Assembly: GCA_032164245.1 (NCBI GenBank)
Contig: JAVMKO010000003.1
Coordinates: 32,363,390 to 32,427,389, forward strand
Source: Sternotherus odoratus
Taxonomy: Eukaryota; Chordata; Testudines; Kinosternidae
Direction: 5' to 3'
Length of the DNA: 64,000 nt
Position 1 is the first letter of the stretch, and each line of letters begins with the position of its first letter. Below are positions 1 through 12,183 of this stretch, in pieces. The notes under the pieces are model-generated. The model worked only from the letters and a program-made list of their open reading frames with translations, had not been told where the DNA came from and ran no database searches. Both the position numbers and the translations under genes were made by a program.

Positions 1-471
1 AGTTTGCTTGGGTAAAAAATGAATAAAAGACCTTGGGATTGGACCCCTAGAGTTTAGACATAGAAAAGATTGTTCTACAAGATGCAGGTCATTTTTTCCA
101 CTAATCTTCTTTCATATTAGCTTTACTTTATATTAGGGCTGTCAAACAATTAAAAAAATTAATTGTGATTAATCACACTGTTAATAATAGAATACCATTT
201 ATTTAAATATTATTGGATGTTTTCTACATTTTCAAATATATTGATTTCAGTTACAATACACAATACAAAATGTACAATGCTCACATTATATTTATTTTTG
301 ATTACAAGTATTTGCACTGTCAAAAACCAAAGGAAATAATATTTTTCAATTCACTAATACAAGTACTGTAGTGCAATCTCTTTATCATGAAAGTTGAATT
401 GTAGAATTATGTAAAAAAAGCATTCAAAAATAAAACAATGTAAAATGTTAGAGCTATCAGTCCACTCAGTC

Positions 472-1795
472 CTACTTGTTCAGACAATCACTCAGACAAA
501 CAAGTTTTTTTATATTTGCAGGAGATAATGCTGCCTGCTTCTTGCTTACAGTGTCACCTGAGAGTGAGAACAGGCGTTCACATGGCATTGTTGTAGCCAG
601 CATTGCAAGATATTTAAGTGTCTGATGCCCTAAAAATTCATATGTTCCTTCATGTTTCAACTACCATTCCAGGAGACATGTGCCCATGCTGATGGTTCTG
701 CTCGATAACAATGAAAAGCAGTGCAGACCAATGGATGTTCATTTTAATTATCTGAGTCAGATGCAACCACTAGAAGGTTGATTTTCATTTTTGGTGGTTC
801 AAATTCTGTAGTTTTCTGTACCGGGGAGGCGACTCACCCCAGCGGTGCCTCCTGCTGGTCTTCCAGGGAATTAACGTTCCAGCCTCCGGAGTGCCCTCTG
901 CAGGCTGGTGTCCTGCTTGCCACTGGCTCCACGTCCCTCCCAGACCCTGGTGCCCCCTTCCGTGGGGTGCTGCACCCCTGCAGTACCCCCACAGTCTTGC
1001 TGGGTCTCCCGTCCCCGGGGAACCCCCAGCCACTGTGCACCTTGCCTCAGCCTATGGGTTACTGCCAATCACCGTTGAGCCCCCATTCACTGGGGCCAAC
1101 TGCAGTCTGTATAAGCCAGTCATCATAGGCAAGGAGGATTTGGCCTGCTGCCTCTGCCTGCCCATGGGCTGTCCCCTGGAACCCCAGTACCCCTTTTGGC
1201 CCATCTTCTAGGCCCTGCAGCCTGTGGGGTTTCCAGGCTGGAGCTCCATAACACCTATGGCCTTCCTCCAGCCCTGCTCCACTCCACATATCCTAGTGAA
1301 ACTCCCCAGCAGCCAGGCCAGTCTCCCTCCACAGCTAGAGGAGACTCTCTGGGCTTCTGGCTAACTGCCTTTTTATAAGGGCCAGCTGGGCCCTAATTAA
1401 CCCAGCCACAGCTGTGGCTGCTATGCCCAATCAGCCTGGGAGCTGCTTGCCCCCAGCCACAGCCCTGTTTACCCAGGAGTGGGGCAGCCACCCCACTACA
1501 TTTCCACATTGGAGTGTTGCTTTTTTCAGACTTCTAAAAGCATGCTCTACTCCTCATCCCTCTCAGATTTTGGATGGCATTTCAGATTCTTAAACCTTGG
1601 CTTGAGTGCTGTAGCTATCTTTAGAAATCTCACATTGGTACCTTCTTTGCATTTTGTGAAATCTGCAGTGAAAGTGCTTTCAAAATGAACATGTGCTGGG
1701 TCATCATCCATGACTGCTGTAACATGAACTACATGGCAGAATGCAGATAAAACAGAGCAGTGGACATACAATTCTTCCCAAAGGAGTTTAGTCAC
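472..1795 (-). pseudogene. hAT transposase C-terminal region, minus-strand copy, split by an LTR
   Basis: The minus strand from 1795 to 1547 encodes a transposase segment with the KPRFKNLKCHPKSERDE block, equivalent to the DPRFK region of hAT transposases. After the inserted LTR (817-1500) the coding sequence resumes. It ends at 472 with the hAT dimerisation domain (MPCERLFSLSGD, then AALSPANIKKLVCLSD). A TAG at the conserved Trp position just upstream of the 472-660 frame breaks it. The segment normally found between the catalytic region and CERLFS is shortened here. Intact hAT transposases act in the nucleus to excise and reinsert the element; this copy is dead. Confidence 0.8.
817..1500 (-). 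mobile_element. Solo LTR inserted in the hAT element
   Basis: The 684-bp insert starts TGTA and ends TACA and is flanked by the 4-bp duplication tttc (813-816 and 1501-1504). Deleting it rejoins the hAT coding sequence. A TATA-like TATAAAAA on the minus strand (plus 1371-1378) sets the probable orientation. It is GC-rich and matches a common turtle LTR type as I remember it. No internal retroviral genes are present. The open frames across it (for example 778-1128) are not coding. Confidence 0.8.
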
Positions 1796-1803
1796 AATTT
1801 TTA

Positions 1804-2028
1804 ATGAGTGTCATCAGCTTGGAATCATGTCCTCTGGAACAGTGGCCAAAGCATGAAGGGGCATACGAATGTTTAGCATATCTGGCACTTACAATGCCAG
1901 CTACAAAAGTGCCATATAAATGTCTGTTCTCACTTCCTGGTGACACTGTAAATAAGAAGAGGGCAGCATTATCTCCTGTAAATATAAACAAACTTGTTTG
2001 TCTTAGCGATTGGCTGAATAAGAAGTAG
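1804..2028 (+). pseudogene. hAT transposase C-terminal domain, plus-strand copy
   Basis: An open frame of 74 residues covers the end of a hAT transposase: a CPLEQWPKHEGAYECL segment, then YKCLFSLPGD (usual form CERLFSLSGD), then AALSPVNINKLVCLSD and a stop after LNKK. It is the mirror partner of the 472-1795 copy. It lacks the catalytic region upstream and has Cys-to-Tyr and Glu-to-Lys changes at the start of the conserved ERLFS block. The sequence after the stop leads through an A/T-rich 3' UTR into the right terminal repeat. Confidence 0.75.
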
Positions 2029-2417
2029 GACTGAATGGACTTGTAGGCTCTGAAGTATTACGTTGTTTTGTTTTCGAGTGCAGTTATGTAACAAAAGAAA
2101 TCTACATTTGTAAGTTGCACTTTCCCAATAAAGAGATTACACTACAGTACTTGTATGATGTGAATTGAAAAAATACTACTTCTTTTGTTTATCATTTTTA
2201 AAGTGTAAATATTTGTAATAAAAATAATATAAACATTGATTTCAGTTACAGCACAGAATACAATATATAAAAAATATAGAAAAACATCCAGCATATTTAA
2301 TACATTTCAATACATTAGTATTCCATTGTTTAACAGTGTGATTAATCATGATTTTTTTAAAATTGTGATTAATACCTTTTGAGTTAACTGTGATTAATCA
2401 ACAACCCTATTTTATAT

Positions 2418-3148
2418 CTGACTTTTTTGATGGGAGAGTTGAAATGTCAATAATATCACTAATCTATCGGTATCTCCATTTCCATTGAGTTTTAAAATAT
2501 AATGTCGTCTCCAATCACTGTCTGATGAAAACACAAAATTAATGAGGTCAACTGGAGGTCATTTTGATTAATTGGAAAATATGTTTCTACAATACATGTA
2601 GTTCATTGATGGTCCCTATAATCTAAAATAAACAAAATGTAGATAAGTTTTTGGAAGAAAGCAATTTCTAGATAACATATATACTATAACCATTTGTTCA
2701 ACTTTTTTCCCTAACAAATGTCTGTTATTAATGATTTCTGTTTTTGTAAGGTCATAGGCTTGGTTATATAATCTCATTTACTTTTACCATGCACTGACCT
2801 CTTGTTAACAGATATTTACTGTATGCGTTTTTACCACCCTCAATGTGTTCTTATTTTCTTAATATTGAAAATCATTAATAAACAAACTGTTTACCTGCTT
2901 GTTTTTGTTGTTGGTTATTTGACCTAACATTTCCCTAATTAAAAAAAAGTTGGATTTTGAATGTAAAATTTACTGTGTAAAATCCTGCCTCCACTGATGT
3001 AAAGTAAGAGTTTTGCTGCTGATTTCAGTAGGGTTGACTGGAGGACAATGATTCTGTTTTGCAGAAATTTTTGGTTTTGAAATTTGGTTTCATTACACAC
3101 AGGAACAAAACCAAAACATGCAGATGTGTGTGTCTGTGTGTCACTTTC
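2418..3148. other. Unassigned AT-rich sequence
   Basis: No repeat family, conserved coding frame or RNA structure is recognisable here. Confidence 0.6.
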
Positions 3149-3230
3149 TAGCTCAATGGTGAGGATGCTAACTTATAAGGTAGGAATCCTGGGTTAAAGT
3201 CCCTGCTATGCTGGAATGAAAAGAGGAGTT
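3149..3230 (+). mobile_element. Possible tRNA-derived SINE head
   Basis: TAGCTCAATGGTGAGGATGC resembles a pol III box A, and CTGGGTTAAAGTCCCTG about 35 bp downstream resembles box B. The spacing fits a tRNA-like SINE head. I could not define the tail or a target duplication. Confidence 0.45.
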
Positions 3231-3493
3231 TTCATCCCAGCTAAGTAAATCATATAGAACGCAGACTTGAATCTGCATTACATATCACTAGGCCAAAGAA
3301 TTCAAAAGAACCTCCCTCAAACTCCTGATGAAGATTTGTAGAAACTGGCATGTTTCTGTGAAGCATTGATGAAATTTCGTTTGATTTGAAAATGTTGTAG
3401 TCTTAATCTCTAGCCTAGGTGTTTGGATTGCTCTTCATTGCCATCTTACTCTCATCCTGCACATATCTATCAGTTACATGAATCTGTCTAGGA

Positions 3494-4181
3494 CACGGGT
3501 TGGCAAACTTTTTAGCCCGAGGGCCACATCGGGGTTGCAAAACTGTGTGGAAGGCTGGGAATGGAAGGCTGTGCCTCCCCAACAGCCTGGTCCCCACCTC
3601 CTATCAGCCCCCTGCCACTTCCCACCCTCCTCAGAACCTCCAAACCATCTAATCCCCCACTGCTTGTTCTCTGACCACCCCTTCCCAAGACTCCCCACCC
3701 TAACCACTCCCCTGGGACCCCAACCCCTACTCAGTCTCCTGACTGCCCCACTCAGAATCACCAATCCATCCAACCTCCCCCCATTCCTTGTCCCTGACCA
3801 TCCCCTCCCGAGACCCCCTCCCAACCCTAATGATTCCCTAGGACCCCAACCCCTGTCCAACCCCTTTGCTCCCTGTCCCCTGAATTCCCCAATCCCTATC
3901 CACACCCTGGCCCCCTGACAGGGCCCCCCAGGGCTCCCACACTTATCCAATCCTCCCCACTTCTCTTCCCCTTATCCAACCCCCTGGCCCTGATCCCCTC
4001 ACTACCAGGAAAGTGCTGCCCCCCTCCCCGTCCGCCCCAGAGTGCTGCTCACACACAGTGAGCTGAGGCTCCAGGGGAGTGGGGAAGGAGTGGCAGGGGC
4101 CGCGGGGAGCCTCTCCAAAAGGGAGCTTGGGGGTCGGGCAAGATGAGATGTGGCCTGCAGGCCATAGTTTGCCCACCCTTG
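3494..4181. mobile_element. Non-autonomous hAT element, GGGCAAACT-ended
   Basis: The terminal inverted repeats are cacgggttggcaaac at the left and the complement of caagggtgggcaaac at the right. The flanks gtctagga (3486-3493) and gtctaggt (4182-4189) form a 7-of-8 target duplication. The interior is C-rich (many cccc and aaccc runs) and non-coding, although it leaves 146-158-residue frames open on both strands. Related copies lie at 51386-51958 and, inverted, at 56054-56967. Confidence 0.8.
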
Positions 4182-4191
4182 GTCTAGGTCA

Positions 4192-4290
4192 CAGGGGTTC
4201 TCAAACTTTTCCAGTTTGAGACCCCTTTTTGCTATGCCGCGTTTGCTGCCGACCCCTGGTATGTCCTCCTAAAAGCCGCTGAGTGGAACA
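4192..4290 (+). mobile_element. hAT terminal fragment (CAGGGGTTCTCAAAC)
   Basis: CAGGGGTTCTCAAACTTTTC is a Charlie-type hAT terminus. It begins two bases after the target duplication of the preceding element. No matching right end is visible, so the copy is truncated. Confidence 0.6.
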
Positions 4291-4687
4291 TTTTGTATTT
4301 ATGTATTCATTTTGATTCAACAATTTATACTTGCGTAATTTAAAGGCCCAAATCTTTCAAAGTCAGAATGCCCTGAATTTCTGTTGAAGTTTCTGGGAAC
4401 TAAGATTAAAGCAATCAGAACTTTACAAGGTGTGCTCGGCACACCAGTTGATATAAATATTTTGATGGTTTTCCTTGCCAATGCTGATGTATAACATAGT
4501 TAACTTTCCCATGAAAGTATGATGGAATATACAAGTGACAACTGTTATTGTGTCTGTGACTGGGGACCTCCAGAGTTAAAAGCATGAGACACCACAGCTA
4601 GAGGTAACCTGCTATTATTCATTATTTGTATTATAGTAGAGTCTAGAAACTCATGAGATTGGGGTTTCAGATCACTTAATATGTAGA
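4291..4687. other. Unassigned sequence
   Basis: Moderately AT-rich, with no recognisable feature. Confidence 0.5.
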
Positions 4688-4885
4688 CACAGTTCTTGCC
4701 CCAAAGAACTAAATAAATCAGATTAAAAAGTCAAAGGAAGAATTATTGTCCACATCTGACAGAGGGGGAACTAAAGCACAGAAGATCAAGCAACTTGTCC
4801 AAAGTCACTTAGGAAGTCTCTGGCAGAGTTAGGAACTGAACCCAGAGCTTCTTGGTCAGACCCCACTATAAGACCATTCTTCCTC
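4688..4885 (-). mobile_element. MIR-type CORE-SINE
   Basis: The plus strand reads as the complement of a MIR: gggggaactaaagcacag, then caacttgtccaaagtcac, then ggcagagttaggaactgaac. In sense these give the ...TTCAGTTCCTAACTC...GTGACTTTGGACAAG... core. The tRNA-like head lies toward 4885. Confidence 0.7.
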
Positions 4886-4917
4886 TCTGAAAGATAAGAC
4901 ACACTTGTGTCTTTGGC

Positions 4918-5033
4918 CTGGAGCAGCAAACCACAGCCAGTGGGAGCTGCAATCCGCCGAACCTGCGGACGTGGCAGGTAAACAAACTGGTCCGATCCGC
5001 CAGAGGGCTTACCAAAGCTTGCAGATCCCTGCC
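4918..5033. mobile_element. hAT right-end fragment
   Basis: gccagtgggagctgcaatc, gaacctgcggacgtggcagg and a final gcagatccctg resemble the right end of a hAT family common in reptiles. The left end is missing. Confidence 0.45.
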
Positions 5034-5618
5034 TTAACCAATCATTTTACTGAAATTTAACTAACCAGTCCTAACATAGTGTAACATAATTATATAACCA
5101 ATTATATCCCACCACCTTAATTGGTTTACAGCCAACAACATTAATTATACACAGACAGAAACAATTACAGAACCAGACAGAGATTATACAGACAAAGTGG
5201 GGTACTATTATACAGGGAAGTGGGGTACTACAATGATAGAACAACAAAGAGGTGAGGAATTGATAAGTGAGTCCTTGCCAGACAGGATGATATAAACTAA
5301 GTTTTCTTTAAATCGCCTAGACTCTTCCCTTTTCCTGGAGGTGATAGATTGAATCATCTTTTTAACAGCCCAAAATTGCCTTATTTCAGTGTGACTGGTG
5401 AGGATGTGACCATTTGTGTCCCAGGTTATAGCTGCCCCTGCTATAAGGCCTTAGCCTAAGAACAAGGTCTTAGCCTATCATAGTGAGAGAAGGCCTATAA
5501 ACAGGCATACTGATTTTGATTCTTGTTTTGTACCTCTATGACTAGCTAAGGGATAAGAATGATCAAATTCTTAAACTATAGGCCTTTGCAGACTGGCCTG
5601 AATATCTATATCCTGCCT
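5034..5618. mobile_element. Probable LTR fragment
   Basis: The stretch from ccttaaccaatcattttact to tatctatatcctgcctag resembles a turtle endogenous LTR type as I remember it. The termini are decayed, no target duplication was found and no coding sequence is attached. Confidence 0.4.
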
Positions 5619-7039
5619 AGGTATCCCTGGAAAAGCATAGGACACATGGCAATACATTTCCTGACAGGGCCAGGCATCAATGTGGAAGGTGTCGATATTT
5701 CATTTGTTCCACTGCCCCTTGTCTAGTATAGTGCCCTGCACTATGCTTTTATCCTTTTCCACATCAACACCCAGGCAATAGGCCCTTTCCCATCATTCAG
5801 GCCTGGCTTTCTCTTTCAGGACCCTCTGTATTAAGGATCTCATCATCAAGCTATGTTATTTATGCTACCGTCAGAATATGGTTACTCTAAGAATGTTTCA
5901 TGTTCTGATGCTGCTATAGCTTACAACAACTCCCAGTCCTTTTCACACTCTACAGCTCTTCATATCAATTACAGGGATATCCTTCAAACGTCGGAGATAG
6001 GGAAAAAGCCTCATCCTTCCTTTAGCATTAAATGTACAAACAGATTAAAGACAGATCAATGCACATGTGGTTTTGTGTAATTCCCCAGAAACTCATTTCT
6101 AACATCCTTACTAATTTGGCGCAGTACATTATAATCTATTTCCAGCATATTGGCAGGCAGTAAAGCAGAGAACAATAACTCACCAGCTGTTTTTTCCATC
6201 CATCTGATGGTCCTTCCACAAAAACAAACATACACAAAAAACTCTTAGCACTTATTTTCCTTGATATATGCTCTGCACACTAGAGAATACAATTTCAGGG
6301 AAGTATAACTTTATTTACAAGTTTATGCACTGACTTTTTTTTTTTACACAATGTTGACTTACAGTTATGAATAGAGAAAAATAATACAAGAAAAACATTG
6401 TTCTCTACATCTACTATTTACATAAACAGAACAGATACAATGAGACTCATCAAGTTTTATTAATACTTCAGACATGTAGGGACAATTTATTTTCTCACTT
6501 ATACCCAGGCAATGCCCTGATGTCATTATAACTGAGAGCAAAATGTGGCCTAAAGTCAATTACAGTAATATTAAACTCTGTTCAAAAGTGTTAGTATGCC
6601 AATATGGAAGAATGAATAAGTAGCAAAGAATAACATGGATGAGTGTATGTAGGTTGGTTAAGCTAGAGAAAAGGGGAGGACATAAACGGGAAATGGGCAA
6701 GGGTAGAAAGGAGAGATAATGTGGAATTTTAAAAACCCATGGACTAGAGTTTGGACCTGCAGAGCCTGGGACAGCTGATGTTCTCACAATGCCATGCTGA
6801 GCTACTTCCAGGGAGCATGTAGGTGCTGCAGGAAGTATCATCCAAAGGAGCCACAGTGACAGTATTCTGTGGCCTTTTGATTGGCTAGGCATTCTGTTTA
6901 ACCTGGGGGCTGCACCAGGAAGGTGTATGGACAACTGCACAAACTTTGGTCTGCTGTGACACCAGACTTTGTCTTGTATCCTGATCTCTGGTCTCTGATC
7001 CCAGTTTGACTTTGACCTGGACTCTTGCGTTCTTTCTCA
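5619..7039. other. Unassigned sequence
   Basis: Only short open frames without recognisable domains are present, for example 5853-6080 (+) and 6560-6940 (-). I see no repeat family. Confidence 0.5.
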
Positions 7040-7330
7040 AGAGACCACATCCCCTCCCACATCTCAACCCCCTGTGCCATCCTGAGCCCCCTCCTGCACC
7101 CCAACCTTCTGCCCCAGACTCAGCCCGGAGCCATCTCCTACACTATGAACCCCTTGGCCCCACTCCCCAGCTCAGAGCCCACCCATTTCCCCAGCCTGAT
7201 GAAAGTGTGTGAGGGTGGGGGACAGTGAGTGACAGAGGGGTGGTGGTGGAATGAGTGGGGGCCTTGGAGAATGGGTGGGTCAGGGAGCAGTGCAAGGGTG
7301 TTTGAGTTTGTGCAATTAGATAGCAACACT
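7040..7330. repeat. GC-rich dispersed repeat fragment
   Basis: A CCCC-rich half (catcctgagccccctcctgc) is followed by a GGGG-rich half (ggtgggggacagtgagtgac). This resembles the interior of GC-rich DNA-transposon derivatives of turtles. The ends are not definable. Confidence 0.4.
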
Positions 7331-8893
7331 TTTTTACTTTGCTCCTGTCACTTGCTTACTAAACCTGGCTTTGGGATTCCTCTGACTCTGCTCAGCAACT
7401 GCCTTCTCTGATGTGCAAATCCCAGTCTAGTTGTGACTGCTAGGCCAGACTGCCTATGCTCTGATCCCTTACAGGCATACTGTAAACTAAGCTCAGTAAG
7501 ATCTTTGTTTGCACTTGACAGTAAAATGTTTATCATCATCACAGCACCGTATAACACTTTTATTTCATATACTTGTTAATGTGTGATTCAATACTTAGAC
7601 TTCAGTACTGAAAATATTGTTCATTATGAGACAATGAGCAACTAGTACATCTTGAAAATTGCTTTGTAAAGATTGCTTTGTAAACAAGCAAATCATCTCT
7701 TAGGAGTGTAAGCTTTCCTTTTGCAAATGAAAAGGCATAATCAGAGCTGCTAAACATCTTAGTAAATGAAGCACCTTTTCTGCAAAAATAACTTCAATTA
7801 CCTTTTATTTGACAGGGACATATTGGAAACAAGAAAGGGCAACAGAAATTTGGGTGAAAATGTAGGTGTGCAGGCAGAGTGCAAAAGCAGATAATCTTTA
7901 ATTCATCTGTGATGATTCGCAACAGTATACTTAAGTGAATTCCTATCTGGTATTGATTTTAAGACATACATGATTTCTCAATGGAGAAAGAAACCTTGAC
8001 TGTACCAGGGCCTAAAGTTTCTAGAAGAAAAGTCAAACTTTTTAAACCTGGTACTGTATTTATATAAGAGGTATCATATTCATGAGACAAACCATACTAG
8101 AAAAATGTCTTTGTGTGAACACTGATAGAATAGATTAAACAAGCCTCACAATTTAGTGTAGATGTACAGACTGAGTTACTTTCAGCAGCATGGCAGAAAA
8201 GGCTAGGATTTATGGTGTAATTTATGCAATTTTAACAATTTATAATTTATGCAATGTTTCTTTAAACATTAAGTAAATATCATCATAAAACTTAGGGTAG
8301 GGAAGGCTGGTAAACAAAAATATTGTTTCATGAAAAGTTTTGAGGTTTCAGAATTTTTTTCTTCCTCATCAGCTATTCTATCATGAGCCTTTTTCTCATT
8401 CTCTCTTTCAGGTTTTAACCAGAAATTCCATCCTGGGCCTGTGAAACCATCTCAACAAAAGTTTTATCAACACTGATATGTTCCTGAAAAATGTGTTTTG
8501 CTTCAAAAAAAAATTGCAGTTTTGAAAAAAGAGATTTCATTAAAAATTTCCTTCCACTCTACTAACTATGTTTCTGCTTAGACACAAAGTCAATGGATAA
8601 ATCCATCACTGATGCAACTGCATTGTTAACTTGATAGTGGCTAAAATTTGCCTTGAATATGCCTATGCAACTCCTTTGACATGGTCAGATTACATTAATC
8701 ACATGCTAACGCATCACATCATTTCTACAGCAAACTCTCTCTTTGTACATGACTATCTTTCTTCTCTTCAGTTTAATATTTGGTATGTATGGTGGTTGTT
8801 TGACAAAATGACTCTTAACAAACAGGTGTATGAGGTAAAAGTCTTCCAATCGTCCTTAGGAAATGAATATAGGCCCCTACTCCATGGGTGTTC
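7331..8893. other. Unassigned AT-rich sequence
   Basis: No recognisable repeat, gene or RNA. The longest frame (8631-8960 +) runs into the following repeat and has no domain I recognise. Confidence 0.5.
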
Positions 8894-9215
8894 CAGGGCT
8901 GGAGCACCCAAAAAAAAAATAGTGGGTGCTCAACACCTACTGGCAGGCCCCACTCATTAGCTCCTCCCTTTCCCTTCCAGTCTCTTCTGCCCACCACGAT
9001 CAGCTGTTCAGTGGTATGCAGGAAGTGCTGGGGGAGGAGGGGGGGAGCAGGGGCAGGAAGGGATGGTGGAAAGGGGAAGAGTGGGGGTGGGAACATTTGG
9101 GGCGGGGGTGGGGCGAGACAGCAAGAGGCAGGGTGGTGGTGAGAGTTTGGGGGAAGGGGTGGAGTGGGGGCAGGGCCTGGGTCACAGCAGGGAACTGGGA
9201 AAGTCAGCACCTCTG
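8894..9215. repeat. Dispersed repeat with imperfect inverted ends
   Basis: It begins cagggctggagcaccc and ends gtcagcacctctg, giving short imperfect inverted ends (CAG..TG.AGCAC). The interior is a G-rich run (gtgctgggggaggagg, then gggtggagtgggggcagg). I see no clean target duplication. It is probably a non-autonomous DNA element; the class is uncertain. Confidence 0.5.
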
Positions 9216-9257
9216 GAAATGAAAATGTCACCATACCCATAAATGTTTACAGTATTA

Positions 9258-9404
9258 GAAGATTCAGAGAGGTAGCCATGTTAGTCTGGATGTGCAGAAG
9301 CGACAGAGTCCTGTGGCACCTTAAAGACTAACAAAACTATTGAAGCATAAGCTTTCGTGGGCTAGTACCCACTTCGTCGGAGGCATGCAAAACTCTGTCA
9401 CTTC
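9258..9404 (-). mobile_element. PLE 3'-end retroposon, short foldback
   Basis: This is the terminal region of a Penelope-like element in inverse orientation: tcagagaggtagccatgtta, then cctgtggcaccttaaagac, then aagctttcgtgggc. The far end (actctgtcacttctac) is an inverted copy of the segment gcagaagcgacagagt near the left end, so the insertion folds back. The 10-mer tacagtatta flanks it at 9248-9257 and 9405-9414. Six extra bases lie between the left duplication and the tcagag terminus. Confidence 0.75.
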
Positions 9405-9414
9405 TACAGTATTA

Positions 9415-10638
9415 CAGTTGTTTAAGAGAAACATTACTTAGGGATAAATGTTAAAATGGTTCATCCATGTAGGGAACCTTAGAATACAGGTGTGACCAAA
9501 GGGCTAAAAGGGTGAGCACATATTTTTGTATCTTCCCCATCTCTGAAGAGAAGTATTCATTCCCAGAAGTATTGTAGCTGAAAATTATCACATCTATACT
9601 AGATATGTACTGGTCACAGAGCTTGATTATACACTCCAGATGTGTTAATCCTTTAATGCTCTGCCAGGTATGGCTAAGGTTAACTTTAAATAGGGTATTT
9701 TTCAGGCACATCACCACCACAGTATAATACAGTTTAGCATTCCAATCATCCAAAAATGATTCCTCTGGAGAGAGTAAGCGGAGTAGGAAGCTTCTGGTTT
9801 AAGGATAGTAACCTCATTTATAAATTGTTAATTTCCATAGTGTCTCCTATCCTAGGTACTGTGGAATTGATCCTACACTATTAAAGTCATTGAAAGCTTT
9901 GTTACTGATTTCAGTTAGCACAGAAACAGTCCTTAAGATATTATTCCTGGAAATATTTTCTTCCAGATCTAATACGTTCAAGATGTGTCTACCTCTTTCC
10001 ATTTGAATCACGCACTCGTGATTCAGGTTGTCTGCAGATAAATCATATTTAGGGTGGGAGAACAGGAATTACTAGCAGGTACTTTAATTCATTTTATACC
10101 CTGTGAAGGAATAACCAGGATCCTTACAGGAACTGTGCCTAAATTGTTGACCCTGTCAGTTGGAGAGACAATTAATTTGATATTGAATTACTCCACTTAA
10201 AAATACGGAGTGATTCTTCCTCTTTTGACCATATCCAGTCAACTGCTTTAGAAGCGGAGAGTTGAATGGCAGGCAACAAGCAAAGCCAGTCTGCTGTGAA
10301 GAAAATCCGTGCAAGACAGAAATATACATATTTTATACAATACTGCAACAGAGTCCTAACATATAGCACTGACATAAATTTAAGGTTTACAACTTACAGT
10401 TTAGTGTTGGCATGCTAATAGGTATAGTAATATAAACTCTGTACATAGTCTTGGTTTAATTTGTTATAATAAATCTAAATCATGTATAAATAAATTATAG
10501 TGTACTGTAAATTTAAAGAATAATCTGTTGCCCCTGAATTACTGATGAGGTGTGTATAATTGAACACCAGTATTACTTGGCCACTTTCAAATTCTCCTCC
10601 CTGCTATTAGGCAAAATGCACAGTCCACATCCAAGTAT
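9415..10638. other. Unassigned AT-rich sequence
   Basis: No recognisable element. The 100-residue minus frame at 9451-9753 has no known domain. Confidence 0.5.
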
Positions 10639-11196
10639 TGAGCTTAATAAATTTTAAAACTTTACTGATAATTTTTAAGACAATATTTCATCACCTTAAT
10701 CAAGCATAAATCATAAGTAAAACAGATAGAGTAGGATAGGATAGCAATCAATTACCCAGTCCTGGGGCACAGATAGACTGTTTTTGTCAAATCAGTTCCA
10801 TACTGCTGCAGCTGTAGATCCTGTGTTGCTATACTTATGGTCTGTAATTCACACTCTTTTTATACCTTGACCTATACTTGGTATATTTCATGCTATATAC
10901 CTGCAGCATTTTCATAATCACACAAAACACTTTTCCTGATTGGATTACATTTTCTTAGCACACCTTGGTCACACATTCTTCCACTCATATTATCGTCCTA
11001 GCCACGTTCCTGTTTTTTGTTATATTTAGCTATTCTTGTAGCCTTGTCCTTATTGTCAGCAGTTGTGGTGTGGTGTAACTGTCCTGGGTATTCTTCTCAT
11101 TGTAACAAGCCTACTTGCGCCCCTTCCTTTTAGTTATTTTCCAACATTTAAAGCTCTAACACTGTTGTATGCACACTCAATGCACAACTTGTGACA
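10639..11196 (-). mobile_element. Possible solo LTR
   Basis: The segment is bounded by tgagcttaat and cttgtgaca, so on the minus strand it opens TGTCACAAG and ends in CA. Its composition resembles a turtle LTR I recall. No target duplication was found, and the polyadenylation region (cagtaaagttttaaaattt) is degenerate. Confidence 0.4.
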
Positions 11197-12163
11197 GAGA
11201 AAATACTATATTACAGGTTTATCACTATGCTGATGCCTCCAGCATAAGATGTACTAGATGGTGATTCTTAATCCATAGTGCTGAAATATTTACAATCTAT
11301 AGTTGAGCTACTTGAGTATTCACAAAAAAGCTGCAATAAAATTCGAAAAAGACAAACTGGTAAAAACAACCACCAGATACAAATATTTCACATATAATCC
11401 ATTGCTGAAAAGTAAAGGTCATTCAGTATGGTAACCATAAACGAATTGTGTGGTTGGCTTATTTATTTCATTTTAAAGAGGAGATGCTGCCAATCTTATT
11501 TTGCACTTTTACACATTTTCTGGTTTTACAAAGAAATATACATATGCAAATTCTATTTTTCCCCAGTTGGCAGAACAACATGCATAATGCATTGTCATCT
11601 TTACATCTAATTAATACCATCATTTATAACCTATTGGAAATAGACAATGCTTACAAGTTATTATGTTTTGAACTAACAATTCACTGCCTGAGGTATAAAT
11701 GAAATTATCAAAAACTACTAACTAGCATTCTGTAACTAAGCATTGTGTAGAATACAATTGCTTTGAGATGGAAAAAATGTTAGCAAATCTATTCATAATA
11801 GGACTTGGCAACAAGTAGAATTCTAAAGATTGCTGCCAACTGGAGATCAGGGGCCCGATCCTTCTCCCATTGCAATTAATGACAAAACTACTACTGACTG
11901 AACTGGTGTGGGATCTTCTAGCCACAGGAGAAAATCTTAAAGACTAAATCCTGGTGCCATTGCAGATTATGGCAATTTTATCATTGACTAAGTTTTAGCA
12001 TTTTGTCACAGTATGAACTACCCCTCCCTCTCTTTTGGGGGTTCCCTGGGTAAGCAGTAACAGCATGCATTGGTAATTGTATTAGTTATATTGTGGATTG
12101 GTGGTAGGGATGGGTTAAAGGTGTAAGTAAGTGGGGAAAGGAAGGTTCCTTTGAAGGTTTCAT
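11197..12163. other. Mostly unassigned sequence with an old MITE scrap
   Basis: Around 11846-11925, gggcccgatccttctcccat resembles the gggcccgatcct-ended palindromic MITEs of turtles. Nothing else is recognisable. Confidence 0.4.
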
Positions 12164-12179
12164 GGGGGGGGGGGGGGGG
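12164..12179. repeat. Poly-G tract
   Basis: Sixteen consecutive G residues, followed by agggg. Confidence 0.95.
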
Positions 12180-12183
12180 AGGG

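Larger units (their letters stand above)
134..2409. mobile_element. Foldback hAT DNA transposon (two inverted 3' halves)
   Basis: Both ends begin TAGGGYTGT on their own strand and run into the same gattaatcac-rich subterminal sequence. Flanking 8-mers ctttatat (126-133) and ttttatat (2410-2417) match 7 of 8, as expected for a hAT target duplication. Each arm carries the 3' part of a hAT transposase pointing outward (minus on the left, plus on the right), a similar 3' UTR and the same terminal repeat. The arms meet near 1796-1804. No 5' half of the transposase is present. A solo LTR (817-1500) interrupts the left arm. The element cannot be autonomous. Confidence 0.85.

Noticed and set aside
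778..1211. Pro/Ser-rich frames as a host exon
   Set aside because: They lie inside a solo LTR bounded by a tttc duplication.
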